Positions 52,115 through 60,167 of a stretch of 64,000 nt of DNA are shown piece after piece (the first letter of the stretch is position 1; each line of letters begins with the position of its first letter). The stretch comes from Chloroflexota bacterium. Its GTDB lineage: Bacteria > Chloroflexota > UBA11872 > UBA12225. The notes under the pieces are model-generated. The model saw nothing but the letters and a program-made list of their open reading frames with translations, had not been told where the DNA came from and ran no database searches. A program made the position numbers and the translations under genes. Location of the stretch: positions 157,931 through 221,930 of the forward strand of contig JAUJOR010000002.1 of NCBI GenBank assembly GCA_030447525.1, read 5' to 3'.

Positions 52115-52573
52115 ATGCCCAAGGAAATCGTCCGTACCGACACCGCCCCCAGCCCCATCGGACCCTACTCCCAGGCGGTACGGGCCGGAAACCTCATCTT
52201 CGTCGCCGGCCAGGGGTGCATGAACCCCCAGACGGGGCAGATGGAACGCGGGAGCATCCAGTCGGAGACCCGGCAGGTCATGGAGAACCTCAAGTCGATC
52301 CTGGCAGCCGCCGGGGCGTCGCTGTCAGACGTAGTCAAGACCACCTGTTTTCTCGCTGACATCGACGACTTCCAGGCCTTTAACGCCGTGTATGCCGAGT
52401 ACTTCACGTCTGCCCCCCCGGCGCGCACCACTATCCAGGCGGCACGTCTGCCGGGGGACATCCGCGTGGAAGTGGAGGTAGTCGCCCTGCTGGAGCGCCA
52501 GGACCTGTTCCAGCCCCAGCCGGTGATGGGCGCGGCCGGCGCCACCCCCCCGCCAGCGGTTCCCCGCGCCTGA
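52115..52573 (+). CDS. RidA family reactive intermediate deaminase
   Basis: Probably hydrolyses reactive enamine/imine intermediates. The 152-aa protein has the RidA signatures APSPIGPYSQAVRAGNLIFVAGQG, KSILAAAGASLSDVVKTTCFL and FTSAPPARTTIQAARLPGDIRVEVEVVALL, with the key Arg (PARTT) and Glu (VEVEVVA) present. A 20-residue Pro/Ala tail exceeds the usual 130-aa length. GGGAGGA lies 6 nt before ATG 52115; it starts 41 bp after the phosphoesterase gene. Confidence 0.93.
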   Translation: MPKEIVRTDTAPSPIGPYSQAVRAGNLIFVAGQGCMNPQTGQMERGSIQSETRQVMENLKSILAAAGASLSDVVKTTCFLADIDDFQAFNAVYAEYFTSAPPARTTIQAARLPGDIRVEVEVVALLERQDLFQPQPVMGAAGATPPPAVPRA

Positions 52574-52603
52574 GAAGCGCGGCAGGGACACCGCAGGCAG
52601 GGA

Positions 52604-53368
52604 CTACCCTGCAGGGGCATAGCGCCGTGGCACGCCCGGGGCTGCGGTGGACGGCAGGCGCGCCCGCAAGGCTCGTAGCGCGCGGTAGCGGGCCTGGCGA
52701 GCCGCCCCGGCGCCGATGTGCAGCGCGGCTCCAATCTCCTCGTCGCTGCAGTCACGCCAGTAGGCCAGGAAGAGGAGCCGGCGCTGGCGCGGCGACAGCC
52801 CCGCCAGCGCCTGGTAGAGCGACTCATCGAGCCCTTCGCCGCCCGGCACTATGACCCCCGGGTATGCGTCCGGGGGCGAGACGTTCGCCACGATGGCCTG
52901 GGTCACCTCGCTGCCCCATTCCAGGCGCCGGCCGGGCGGAAGGCGCCGCGCCTGGGCGCTCAGGAGTTGATTGAGCTTTGCCCGCAGTCTGATGGTGAAG
53001 TACGGCAGGGGCGCGCCGGCGTCCGGGTCGTAGCTGTGCGTCAGGCGCAGCAGCATCAGGCGCGCTTCCTGCGTTAAGTCTTCACGACTCAACGTCCCGG
53101 CCAGCCCCAGGCGTCGCGCGCGGGCCGCCGCCCGGGCGGCGGCGCCGTGGACGAGCGGGTCAAGCCGGTCGAGGAGCGCCGCGCGGGCGGCGGCGTCTCC
53201 CCGCCGCGCGGCCACTGCCAGCCGGTGCAGCTCGGCCAGGGCAGGGCCCCGGGGGGCCCCCAGCCCCCCACCGGCACCCGGCGCCGCGCCGGCGGCCGCC
53301 GGCGCCGAGGGGACCCCCGTCTCGCCGGCGGGATCCGAAACACCTGATTGATCGGCCGCGTCGGCCAT
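52604..53368 (-). CDS. sigma-70 family RNA polymerase sigma factor (ECF-like)
   Basis: A 254-aa protein. An Ala/Gly/Pro-rich N-terminus (to about 45) is followed by a region 2-like part (LAVAARRGDAAARAALLDRLDPLVH, then LSREDLTQEARLMLLRLTHSYDPDAGAPLPYFTIRLRAKLNQLL-type) and a region 4 helix-turn-helix (LSPRQRRLLFLAYWRDCSDEEIGAALHIGAGAARQARYRALRAL). The features suit a group 3/4 sigma factor. It lies 81 bp after lexA on the same strand, so it may be co-transcribed and DNA-damage controlled. GGAG precedes ATG 53368 at about 9 nt. Confidence 0.8.
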   Translation of the reverse strand: MADAADQSGVSDPAGETGVPSAPAAAGAAPGAGGGLGAPRGPALAELHRLAVAARRGDAAARAALLDRLDPLVHGAAARAAARARRLGLAGTLSREDLTQEARLMLLRLTHSYDPDAGAPLPYFTIRLRAKLNQLLSAQARRLPPGRRLEWGSEVTQAIVANVSPPDAYPGVIVPGGEGLDESLYQALAGLSPRQRRLLFLAYWRDCSDEEIGAALHIGAGAARQARYRALRALRARLPSTAAPGVPRRYAPAG

Positions 53369-53449
53369 CTTATGAGCTCTCCATCTGGCTACGGTCTACC
53401 CGGCCGCGAACTGCAGACGACGCCTTGACGTCCTGGCCGTAACGTAGGC

Positions 53450-54085
53450 TTAGCAGTAGCGCACCACGCCGACGACCTTCCCCTGCACCTGTACCTCCTC
53501 GGCGTAGATGTCCGGGTAGTAGGGGTTGGCCGGGGCGAGCCGCACGCGCCCCGCCTCGCGGTAAAAGCGCTTCAACGTGGCCCGCTCGCCATCCAGCAGG
53601 GCCACCACAGTGTCGCCGTCGATCGCCGTCGCCTGACGCCGCGCGATGACCACGTCCCCATCCTGGATGCAGGCATCCACCATGCTGTCGCCTTCCACCC
53701 GTAGGGCGAACAGAGAGGCGCCCCCCGCTCCGCCCGCTATCCGCGCGCCCTCCACCAGCACGTAGCCCTCCGGCGCCTCGAAGGCGTCGATGGGGGCGCC
53801 GGCGGCAATCGCCCCCACCACCGGCACGCGCCACAGATCCAGGGCCGGTAAGGCTTTGGCCGGCTGCAGTAGCTCCAGCGCCTGGGGCCTCCCCCGTGGC
53901 CAACGCAGGTAGCCTTTCTTCGCCAGCGCCACCAGTTGGAGGTGCACCGCGGCCGGAGATAGCCCTCCCAGCAGGTCCCCCAACGCCTTGAGCGTGGGAG
54001 CCCGGCCGGTCCGCCGCACCTCCTGGGCCACGGTAGTCAACACCTGACGTTGCCGTGCGCTCAGCTCCCGTACCACGTCGCTCAC
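53450..54085 (-). CDS. lexA: LexA repressor
   Basis: SOS repressor with autocleavage. The 211-aa protein has an N-terminal winged helix (LSARQRQVLTTVAQEVRRTGRAPTLKALGDLL) and a C-terminal S24 peptidase domain. The Ala-Gly cleavage site is in PVVGAIAAGAPIDA, the catalytic Ser in VEGDSMVDACIQDGDVVI and the Lys in ERATLKRFYRE. TAGACT (54099-54094) is 8 nt before the GTG start. The AT-rich upstream 50 bp (54100-54140) is the natural place for an autoregulatory operator, but I cannot identify a standard SOS box there. Confidence 0.95.
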   Translation of the reverse strand: MSDVVRELSARQRQVLTTVAQEVRRTGRAPTLKALGDLLGGLSPAAVHLQLVALAKKGYLRWPRGRPQALELLQPAKALPALDLWRVPVVGAIAAGAPIDAFEAPEGYVLVEGARIAGGAGGASLFALRVEGDSMVDACIQDGDVVIARRQATAIDGDTVVALLDGERATLKRFYREAGRVRLAPANPYYPDIYAEEVQVQGKVVGVVRYC

Positions 54086-54093
54086 TCCCCACG

Positions 54094-54140
54094 AGTCTAG
54101 GTTATTGAGACACAGAAATACTAAAAAGTCAAGCGCTCAC
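54094..54140 (-). promoter_or_regulatory. lexA promoter region
   Basis: TAGACT (54099-54094) is the -10 box. Upstream lies unusually AT-rich DNA (CTTTTTAGTATTTCTGTGTC, CTCAATAAC) in an otherwise about 68% GC window. An imperfect inverted pattern TATT-N10-AATA is visible at the centre and could be part of a LexA operator. Confidence 0.35.
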
Positions 54141-54182
54141 CACCTTGATTATGGCCTCGACCCTAAATCCGTCTCAGGGGCA

Positions 54183-54219
54183 TACAAATACCCCCTCCCT
54201 ACGAGCCAGGGAGGGGGTA
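54183..54219 (-). terminator. intrinsic terminator after htrA
   Basis: On the minus strand TACCCCCTCCCT (54219-54208) and AGGGAGGGGGTA (54200-54189) form a perfect 12-bp stem with a 7-nt loop, followed by TTTGTATG. It lies 52 bp downstream of the htrA stop and separates it from lexA. Confidence 0.85.
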
Positions 54220-54270
54220 CGGGTGACAAGCCCGACCTGTCGCGGGCTGGCCGCCAGCGCCGGCGGGGCG

Positions 54271-55488
54271 CTAGCGGGGTGACTCGGCCAGGGTAGCCGT
54301 GATCTCGACGGGACTCCCCGGCTGACGCTGGAGCCGCAGGCGGATCTGCTCGCCCGGTTTGTGGCTCCGGATAGCCGATTGGAGCTCCGGCACCGACCGT
54401 ATCTCCTGTCCATCCACGGCGGTGATGATGTCTCCATCGCGCAGGCCGGCCCGGGCGGCCGGGCCGTTGGGGACGACCTGCACCGCCACGCCCCGCTCCG
54501 CCGGGAGGTTGTTGGCGCGGGCGATGGCCGGCGTGACGGCGCCGAGGATCTGCACGCCGAGGAACGGGCGCTGCACGCGGCCGGTGGCCACCACGCTCTC
54601 GATGGCCGGCTTGGCCTGATTGATGGCCACGGCGAAGCTGATCCCCTGGGCCCGCGCCGAGCCAGCGGTGTTGATCCCGATCACTTCGGAGTTGGCGTTG
54701 AGCAGGGGACCGCCGGAGTTCCCGGGATTGATGGCCGCGTCCGTCTGGACGAGGTTCGGCAAGACGACGCCGTTCGGCTCCTCGATGCTGCGCCCCAGGG
54801 CGCTGACCACCCCGGCGGAGACGGTCGGTCCGCCGGGGAGGGCCAGGGCGTGGCCGATGGCCACCACCGGCTCGCCCACCTGAAGGCGCTCCGAGTCCCC
54901 CAGGCGCGCCACTTGCAGGTTGGGGGCCTCGATCTTCAGCACCGCCAGGTCGTTCGAGGGATCGTCGTCCACGACGCGGGCCTCGAAGCTGCGCTCGTCG
55001 AAGAGGGTGACGTTGATTCTTGGGGCAGGCCCACCGCCCTGCGGATTCTGAATGACGTGGCTGTTGGTCAGGACGTAGCCCCGAGGATCGAAAATCACTC
55101 CTGTACCTGTACCGGCCGGCACCTCCACTCGGCGCAGGTCGCCCTGGGGGATGACGCTGGTGGTGATGTTTACCACGGCCGGCCGTGAGTTGTTGTACAC
55201 CTGTATCACGTTGACACCCCCGAACGGGGCGGTGGCCTGGACCACCGGCTGAGCCCGCGGCACCGTTGTTCCGGAGGGAGTGGCGTGTGCGCTGGCCTGA
55301 CCCGCCCCGGTGGCCCCCGGCTGGGGGGTGGTCTGGGCACTCTGCGCCGGCTCCTGGCCGGCCTGGGCGCGGGTGTCCAACGCTGTTGCCCTGACTTCGC
55401 AGCCGACGAACAGCAGGAGACCTGACAAGGCCATGGCGACGGGAGCAACGCGGTGGCCTATGGGTGCGTGACGGGTGGCGAGTTTCAT
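54271..55488 (-). CDS. htrA: HtrA/DegP-family serine protease with PDZ, predicted lipoprotein
   Basis: Envelope quality-control protease, 405 aa. An N-terminal lipobox (LSGLLLFVGC, Cys near 30) implies lipid anchoring. After a Pro/Ala/Gln-rich linker (about 35-90) the trypsin-like domain (about 90-290) shows the triad in LTNSHVIQ (His), DPSNDLAVLKI (Asp) and QTDAAINPGNSGGPLL (Ser). The PDZ domain (about 305-400) has RPFLGVQI, GVAVQVVPNGPAARAGLRDGDIITAVDG. It is the second HtrA-type enzyme in the window but lacks the GYPIS modules of the one at 20883. AAAAGAG precedes ATG 55488. Confidence 0.95.
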   Translation of the reverse strand: MKLATRHAPIGHRVAPVAMALSGLLLFVGCEVRATALDTRAQAGQEPAQSAQTTPQPGATGAGQASAHATPSGTTVPRAQPVVQATAPFGGVNVIQVYNNSRPAVVNITTSVIPQGDLRRVEVPAGTGTGVIFDPRGYVLTNSHVIQNPQGGGPAPRINVTLFDERSFEARVVDDDPSNDLAVLKIEAPNLQVARLGDSERLQVGEPVVAIGHALALPGGPTVSAGVVSALGRSIEEPNGVVLPNLVQTDAAINPGNSGGPLLNANSEVIGINTAGSARAQGISFAVAINQAKPAIESVVATGRVQRPFLGVQILGAVTPAIARANNLPAERGVAVQVVPNGPAARAGLRDGDIITAVDGQEIRSVPELQSAIRSHKPGEQIRLRLQRQPGSPVEITATLAESPR

Positions 55489-55915
55489 TGCTCTTTTCGG
55501 CCTTCCGGGCGCGCCCTACCGGGCACGAGACGCTAGATCCAACATCTGCCGAGGGCCAGATCTTCAAGAACCGTGCCGGCACGCCGAGTGCACAATGGAT
55601 CCCCGGATTGATCCCAGGACTGAAGCCTGTACCTGTGAAGCCCGGCGCTCCTTGACCTGTGTATCGTGATCAGTGCAGTCTCTCGTGCCCCGCAGGGCGC
55701 CAGTAGCGCAATGAACCCGGAACGCTGTACCGCCCGGCCGCCGGAGTGATGGGGCGTTGTCTAACCGGCGCTCGATGAGCTGGCCCACAAACACGGTGCG
55801 CCAGGTACGAGGGAGCACGTCCAGGCACCTCTGCCCCATAGGGCTGGAGTCGGGCTAGCGGCGGCTATGGTGGGGCGGAAAAGGACGCCAGGTGGCGAGG
55901 GGAGGAGAGGCAACG
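55489..55915. other. intergenic region (427 bp) with no gene recognised
   Basis: No tRNA, terminator or convincing coding frame was found. Frames here lack motifs and have irregular codon use. A short inverted repeat GGATCCCCGGATTGATCC occurs near 55596-55614. TTGACC at about 55651 might be part of a promoter but no good -10 box lies 17 bp further. A purine-rich Shine-Dalgarno for the next gene ends the region. Confidence 0.4.
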
Positions 55916-56689
55916 ATGAGCCCGCGAGGTGTAATGGGAACGATGACCGGAGCGGGGCCGGCCGGAGCGGGGCTGGCCAGGCAGAGTGCGGCATTCCTGG
56001 CCTACCTGGAAGCCTTTGTCGGCCGGCTCGAGGATCGACCACTCAGCGAGGTGATCGACCGTGCCGGGGGACCGGACTGCGTCGCCGTCGTGGCGGTGGA
56101 TGTGGTGAACGGGTTCTGCACCGCCGGGGCGCTGGCCAGCGAGCGGGTAGGCAAGATCGTTCCGCCCATTGCCGCCCTGCTGGGAGCGGCCCACCGGGCC
56201 GGGGTACGGGCCGTTGCCGTGCTGCGTGACAGCCATGATCCGCAGGCCCCGGAGTTCGCCCAGTTCGCCCCCCATTGCCTGGCCGGGACGGCAGAGGCGG
56301 CGCTGGTGGAGCCCCTTGCCCGACTCCCCTTCGCCGGGAGTTTCGCCGACATACCGAAGAACGCCACCAGCGCCTGGGCTGGGGCGAACGACTTTCCGGC
56401 GTGGGTGGCGCGGCAGGAAGCAGCCGGGGTGACTACCTTCATCGTGGTCGGCGACTGCACCGATCTGTGCGTCTACCAGACGGCGATGCCCCTCAAGCTG
56501 GGGGCCAACGCCCGCAATACGTCCCTGGAGGTCATCGTCCCGGCCGACTGCGTCGAGACGTACGACCTGCCCATCGAGACGGCCCAGGCGATAGGGGCGA
56601 CGCCACATGATGGCGACCTGCTCCACGCCGTGTTCCTCTATCACCTGCGGCTAAACGGAGTGCAGGTAGTACGGCGGCTACTGCCCTAA
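55916..56689 (+). CDS. isochorismatase-family cysteine hydrolase
   Basis: A 257-aa hydrolase of the nicotinamidase/isochorismatase family. The triad is visible: Asp in CVAVVAVDVVNGFCT, Lys in DIPKNATSAW and Cys in VVGDCTDLCVYQTAM. The arrangement SHDPQAPEF resembles nicotinamidase metal-site DxHxxxH but is degenerate. It could convert nicotinamide or a related amide; the specific substrate is not determined. GGGGAGGAGAGG precedes ATG 55916. Confidence 0.88.
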   Translation: MSPRGVMGTMTGAGPAGAGLARQSAAFLAYLEAFVGRLEDRPLSEVIDRAGGPDCVAVVAVDVVNGFCTAGALASERVGKIVPPIAALLGAAHRAGVRAVAVLRDSHDPQAPEFAQFAPHCLAGTAEAALVEPLARLPFAGSFADIPKNATSAWAGANDFPAWVARQEAAGVTTFIVVGDCTDLCVYQTAMPLKLGANARNTSLEVIVPADCVETYDLPIETAQAIGATPHDGDLLHAVFLYHLRLNGVQVVRRLLP

Positions 56690-56905
56690 GCTGATGAGGT
56701 GATAGCGCGGGGCATGAAGCAAGCTGAGTCCCAGACGGATGGAGCGAGGTTCAAGCGCAGCGGTCTCGACTGCAGCGGTCTCAAGACGATCCGAGGGCGG
56801 CGCGAGGGACTCCGCTGGACGCCTAGGACGGGGCGTTAAGGGGCGGTTGCCCCTGGCGCTGAGCGCCACGCCCGTGCCCCCCGAACGTGAGGCCGTGCAC
56901 CGGCG

Positions 56906-57106
56906 TCAAGCTTTCTTGAGGAAGGGCAGGCCAGTGCGCTCGTTTTCTTCGATGCGGTACCCGGACGGGATGTCGTCCAGCCCTTCCCCGCGCTTCTCCT
57001 CCCGGGCGAAGTAGAAGATCTGCTGCTGGCGACCGTTCTGGAGCGTGACGGTCTTGCCGTGCAGGTAGTACGTCTGCCCCTTCTTGTTCTGATGTGCGAA
57101 GGCCAT
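56906..57106 (-). CDS. conserved small protein, 66 aa (YYLHGKTVTL...TGLPFLKK type)
   Basis: A 66-aa basic protein: QNKKGQTYYLHGKTVTLQNG, QQQIFYFAREEKRG and ENERTGLPFLKKA. I recognise similar short proteins from Chloroflexota and other phyla with the same beginning (GQTYYLHGK) and end, of unknown function. GGAGGGGACG lies directly before ATG 57106. It is divergent from the methyltransferase gene. Confidence 0.82.
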   Translation of the reverse strand: MAFAHQNKKGQTYYLHGKTVTLQNGRQQQIFYFAREEKRGEGLDDIPSGYRIEENERTGLPFLKKA

Positions 57107-57257
57107 CGTCCCCTCCGATTTGCTCGGTAGCGCGGCGAAGTATAACCCAGTGAACAGCGATGGTATGCTGTCGGCGCGGCGCTGATCTTGTTCCTGCGCC
57201 GGCGACAGCCGCGGATTGACGGCGCGGAGGTGAGGGGCGTACGATCCCCGCGCAGCG

Positions 57258-58583
57258 ATGTCCATGGCCCCCGGTTTGGAATCCCCAGTGTCCCCCGGCG
57301 CGTGCCTGCATTCCCGGCGCACCATCGTCGGTGACCTGGATCCGGCCTGGGACGTCCCCAAGGGGCAGCATCTCCTGATCATCAGCCGCGATCAGAGCCG
57401 GCTGACGCACGGATTCCACAGGTATCCGGCCAAGTTTTTCCCCGAGCTGCCCCGCTGGGCCATCGCCCGCTACTCTCGAACGGGGGAGACCGTGCTCGAC
57501 CCGATGGCCGGGAGCGGGACGGTAAACGTCGAGTCCTTGCTGATGGGGCGGCCGTCGATTGCCGTGGACGTAGATCCCTTCGCCCGCCTGCTGACACGCG
57601 TCAAGACCACGCCCCTGGAGCTGCAAGGCCTGGCGGGGGCGCGCGAGGCCATCCTTGCCTCTCTCGATGAGTTCGAGACAGCCGGCGGGTTTGCTCGAGA
57701 GGACGCCCTGCGGCACGTCCCTACCTTTCCCTACCGCGAAAACTGGTTCCGGCCGTTCATCCTGGAGGAGCTCGGTGGGATTGGCAAGGCCCTGGCGCGG
57801 GTAGAAGGCACCCCTTATCGCGACTTCTTCCGCATCTGCCTTTCGTCGATCGTGCGGGCAGTGTCTAACGCCGACAATCACTGCACGCGGACGGTCGTGC
57901 GACAGCGCCTGGCCAAGCGCATTGTCCCCGGCATGGCCCTGCGACTCTTCCGGCGAGTGCTGGACGTCAACCTCGGTCGGATGACCGATTTCGGCGCCGT
58001 GTGCCCGCTTGACGTCGGCGCGTGCGTCCTGGACTCTGGCGACGCCCGCGCCTTGCCCCTGGCGGACGATTCGGTAGACCTGGCGGTCACGTCTCCGCCG
58101 TACATCAACGCCGTGGATTACCCTCGCACCCATCAGCTGGAGATGTACCTCTTAGGCCTGGCAGCACCCGGCGAGCCCTTGGCCGAAGCCAAGCGACAGC
58201 ACATCGGCACGGAGGTAGTCCGGTCGGCCGACTACAGCGAGCTGCACCGCTATGGGTTACCCGCGCTGGACGAACAGCTCGCTGAGCTGTACGCCATCGA
58301 TCGCCGGCGGGCGTACATCGTCTACCGCTACTTCGTTGACATGGAGCAGAACTTCCGGGAGGTCCGGCGCACGGTCAAGCCCGGCGGGCGCTACGTGGTG
58401 GTGGTGGGCAACAACCTTATCCGCGGGCGGGAGGTGCCCAGCTACGCCTACCTCATGGCCGTGGCCGAGCGCACCGGATGGGGGGTGGAGACCTACTTCG
58501 CGTCTGAGGTTATTCGCCATTACATCAAGGTGCCCCGCAAGGAACGTATCAATACCGATTGGGTGCTCGTCCTGCGGCGGTAG
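57258..58583 (+). CDS. DNA adenine/cytosine-N4 methyltransferase-like protein
   Basis: A 441-aa SAM-dependent methyltransferase of the amino-DNA class. LTHGFHRYPAKFFPELPRWAI precedes the SAM motif LDPMAGSGTVNVESLLMGRPSIAVDVDP (motif I and II), and the catalytic TSPPYINAVDYPRTHQLEMYLLGL (motif IV, SPPY) follows about 180 residues later. KPGGRYVVVVGNNLIRG is a late strand and INTDWVLVLRR the end. The order motif I before SPPY suits the gamma-like arrangement. No restriction enzyme gene is adjacent, so it may be an orphan modification enzyme; an RNA substrate is not excluded. TACGAT is 12 nt before ATG 57258. Confidence 0.82.
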   Translation: MSMAPGLESPVSPGACLHSRRTIVGDLDPAWDVPKGQHLLIISRDQSRLTHGFHRYPAKFFPELPRWAIARYSRTGETVLDPMAGSGTVNVESLLMGRPSIAVDVDPFARLLTRVKTTPLELQGLAGAREAILASLDEFETAGGFAREDALRHVPTFPYRENWFRPFILEELGGIGKALARVEGTPYRDFFRICLSSIVRAVSNADNHCTRTVVRQRLAKRIVPGMALRLFRRVLDVNLGRMTDFGAVCPLDVGACVLDSGDARALPLADDSVDLAVTSPPYINAVDYPRTHQLEMYLLGLAAPGEPLAEAKRQHIGTEVVRSADYSELHRYGLPALDEQLAELYAIDRRRAYIVYRYFVDMEQNFREVRRTVKPGGRYVVVVGNNLIRGREVPSYAYLMAVAERTGWGVETYFASEVIRHYIKVPRKERINTDWVLVLRR

Positions 58584-58655
58584 CCGGCATCCAGTCGCCC
58601 GCCCGGGGGCCTGGGGACGGACTCCCGGAGACGGGAGGCGTCGGCATAGCGTGGC

Positions 58656-60113
58656 ATGTCCCGTGCACAAACGCTATCGATGAAACGGCGGCCTGGCCCC
58701 TGGCGTCCGGCCTGGCACGTCGTCCTGGTGGCCGTCGTGCTGTTGGTGGCCATGCTGGTGTTGCCCAGGGCATCCGGCCGGGACGGGCCCGGGATTCCCG
58801 CGGTAGTGGCCCAATCCGATGGCCGTGCGGTGCGCGCCTTGCGCTACGACGCCGAGCTGGCGGTCCAGCAGGGGGGAGACCTCCTGGTTCGGGAGACACA
58901 GGAGATCGCCTTCAGCGGCGGGCCGTTCCAGCGTGGTTTCCGGCGCATCCCTCTCCAGCGGGTGGAGGGCGTTGGCGAAGTGCGGGTGGAGGAGCTGGCA
59001 CCGTCTGGCCGAGCGTTCCGCCCCGGCCAGGATGTCCCTTACACGTTCGCTCTCAGCGGGCAGACGGCGGGGGGTGGCCCGCGGAGCGGTGATCTCCTTA
59101 TCGAGTGGTGGTTCCCGCCGACGACGAGCGCCAGCCGCACGTTCGTCATCAGTTACCGCGCCATGGGGGTGGTCCGCTTTTACGAAGGTGGCGACCAGGT
59201 GCGCTGGCAGGTGTTAGGAACCGACCGGCCGTATCCGATCCAGCGCAGCACCGTGACGCTACGGCTCCCTGCGGAGGTGAACGTCCCTGCCGGGTCCTGG
59301 CTCACCGACCTCTACCCGGGGCGCTATCTACGAGACACGGCCACTGCCGGAGGTACGGTGACCTGGCAGGCTGGGGACATTCCCCCCAACCAGGCCTTTG
59401 AGGTGCGGGCGCAATGGCCACACGGCCTTGTCTCCGGCAGCGCGCCGGCCTGGCAGGCAGCGGCCGACGCCGCGGACTGGCGCCATGAGAACCTCAGGCC
59501 GGTGCTGACCCTGGCCGCCGGAGCCGCCGGGGTGTTGATCCCCCTCTTCGGCGGTCTGGGCCTCCTGTTGATCTGGTACACCAGGGGGCGCGACCCGCGG
59601 ATCGGGCAGGTGCCCCGTGAGCTGGACAGCCCGCCGAGCGACCTGCCGCCGGCCCTTGTAGGGACGGTAGTGGACGAGCATGCCGACGCCCAGGACGTGG
59701 TGGCCACGGTGCTCGACCTTGCCGCCCGGGGGTTGATCACTATCCGAGAGGTGCCAAGGGCGGGGATGGCACCGATGGTGGGCGGGGGACGTGACTTCGA
59801 GCTGCAGCTCCTTCAGGAACGAGGAACCCTGGACGGCGAGATCCGGCCGTTTGAGCGGCGGGTGCTGGATAGTTTTTTCACCCGCGGGGCCAGGCTACGG
59901 CTGTCCGAGCTCGGCGGATGGTTCCAGCGCGCCGTTCCGGGCCTGCAGGAGATACTGCACCGGGAGGTGGTAGACGCCGGACTGTTCGTCGGCGATCCGG
60001 ATCGTGTGCGCCAGCGCTACCGCCGGCTGGGGACGCTGGTCGTCCTGGCCGGTTCGGTGCTGGGCTTCGTCGGCTGCGGGGCGGTGCCGGAGTTTGCCGA
60101 CCTGGTGTGGTGA
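58656..60113 (+). CDS. DUF2207 membrane protein, N-terminal part ended by an in-frame TGA
   Basis: The first 485 codons of a DUF2207 protein. A signal/transmembrane segment (WHVVLVAVVLLVAMLVLP) is followed by the extracellular DUF2207 domain (ALRYDAELAVQQGGDLLVRETQEIAF, FQRGFRRIP, VISYRAMGVVRF, LPAEVNVP) to about 275, a membrane helix (VLTLAAGAAGVLIPLFGGLGLLLIWY), a cytoplasmic part (LPPALVGTVVDEHADAQDVVATVLDLAARGLI) and the beginning of another membrane hairpin. The frame stops at TGA 60111-60113, but the same frame carries on with family-like sequence, so the gene is probably interrupted by one substitution or read through. ATG 58680 is an alternative start. Precedes DUF4178 and pspA. Confidence 0.75.
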   Translation: MSRAQTLSMKRRPGPWRPAWHVVLVAVVLLVAMLVLPRASGRDGPGIPAVVAQSDGRAVRALRYDAELAVQQGGDLLVRETQEIAFSGGPFQRGFRRIPLQRVEGVGEVRVEELAPSGRAFRPGQDVPYTFALSGQTAGGGPRSGDLLIEWWFPPTTSASRTFVISYRAMGVVRFYEGGDQVRWQVLGTDRPYPIQRSTVTLRLPAEVNVPAGSWLTDLYPGRYLRDTATAGGTVTWQAGDIPPNQAFEVRAQWPHGLVSGSAPAWQAAADAADWRHENLRPVLTLAAGAAGVLIPLFGGLGLLLIWYTRGRDPRIGQVPRELDSPPSDLPPALVGTVVDEHADAQDVVATVLDLAARGLITIREVPRAGMAPMVGGGRDFELQLLQERGTLDGEIRPFERRVLDSFFTRGARLRLSELGGWFQRAVPGLQEILHREVVDAGLFVGDPDRVRQRYRRLGTLVVLAGSVLGFVGCGAVPEFADLVW

Positions 60114-60167
60114 CCATGCCTGGGCCTGATCCTCCTGGGCGGGCTGCTGATCGCCGTTGCCGGCAGG

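Noticed and set aside
56823..58133. Open frame of 436 codons on the minus strand across the methyltransferase and small protein genes
   Set aside because: Composition is His/Gly/Asp-rich without motifs and it conflicts with two supported genes.
60111..60113. Selenocysteine at the DUF2207 TGA
   Set aside because: No hairpin of SECIS type could be recognised just after the TGA, the position lies in a membrane hairpin where Sec has no obvious role, and no selenoprotein genes are in the window.
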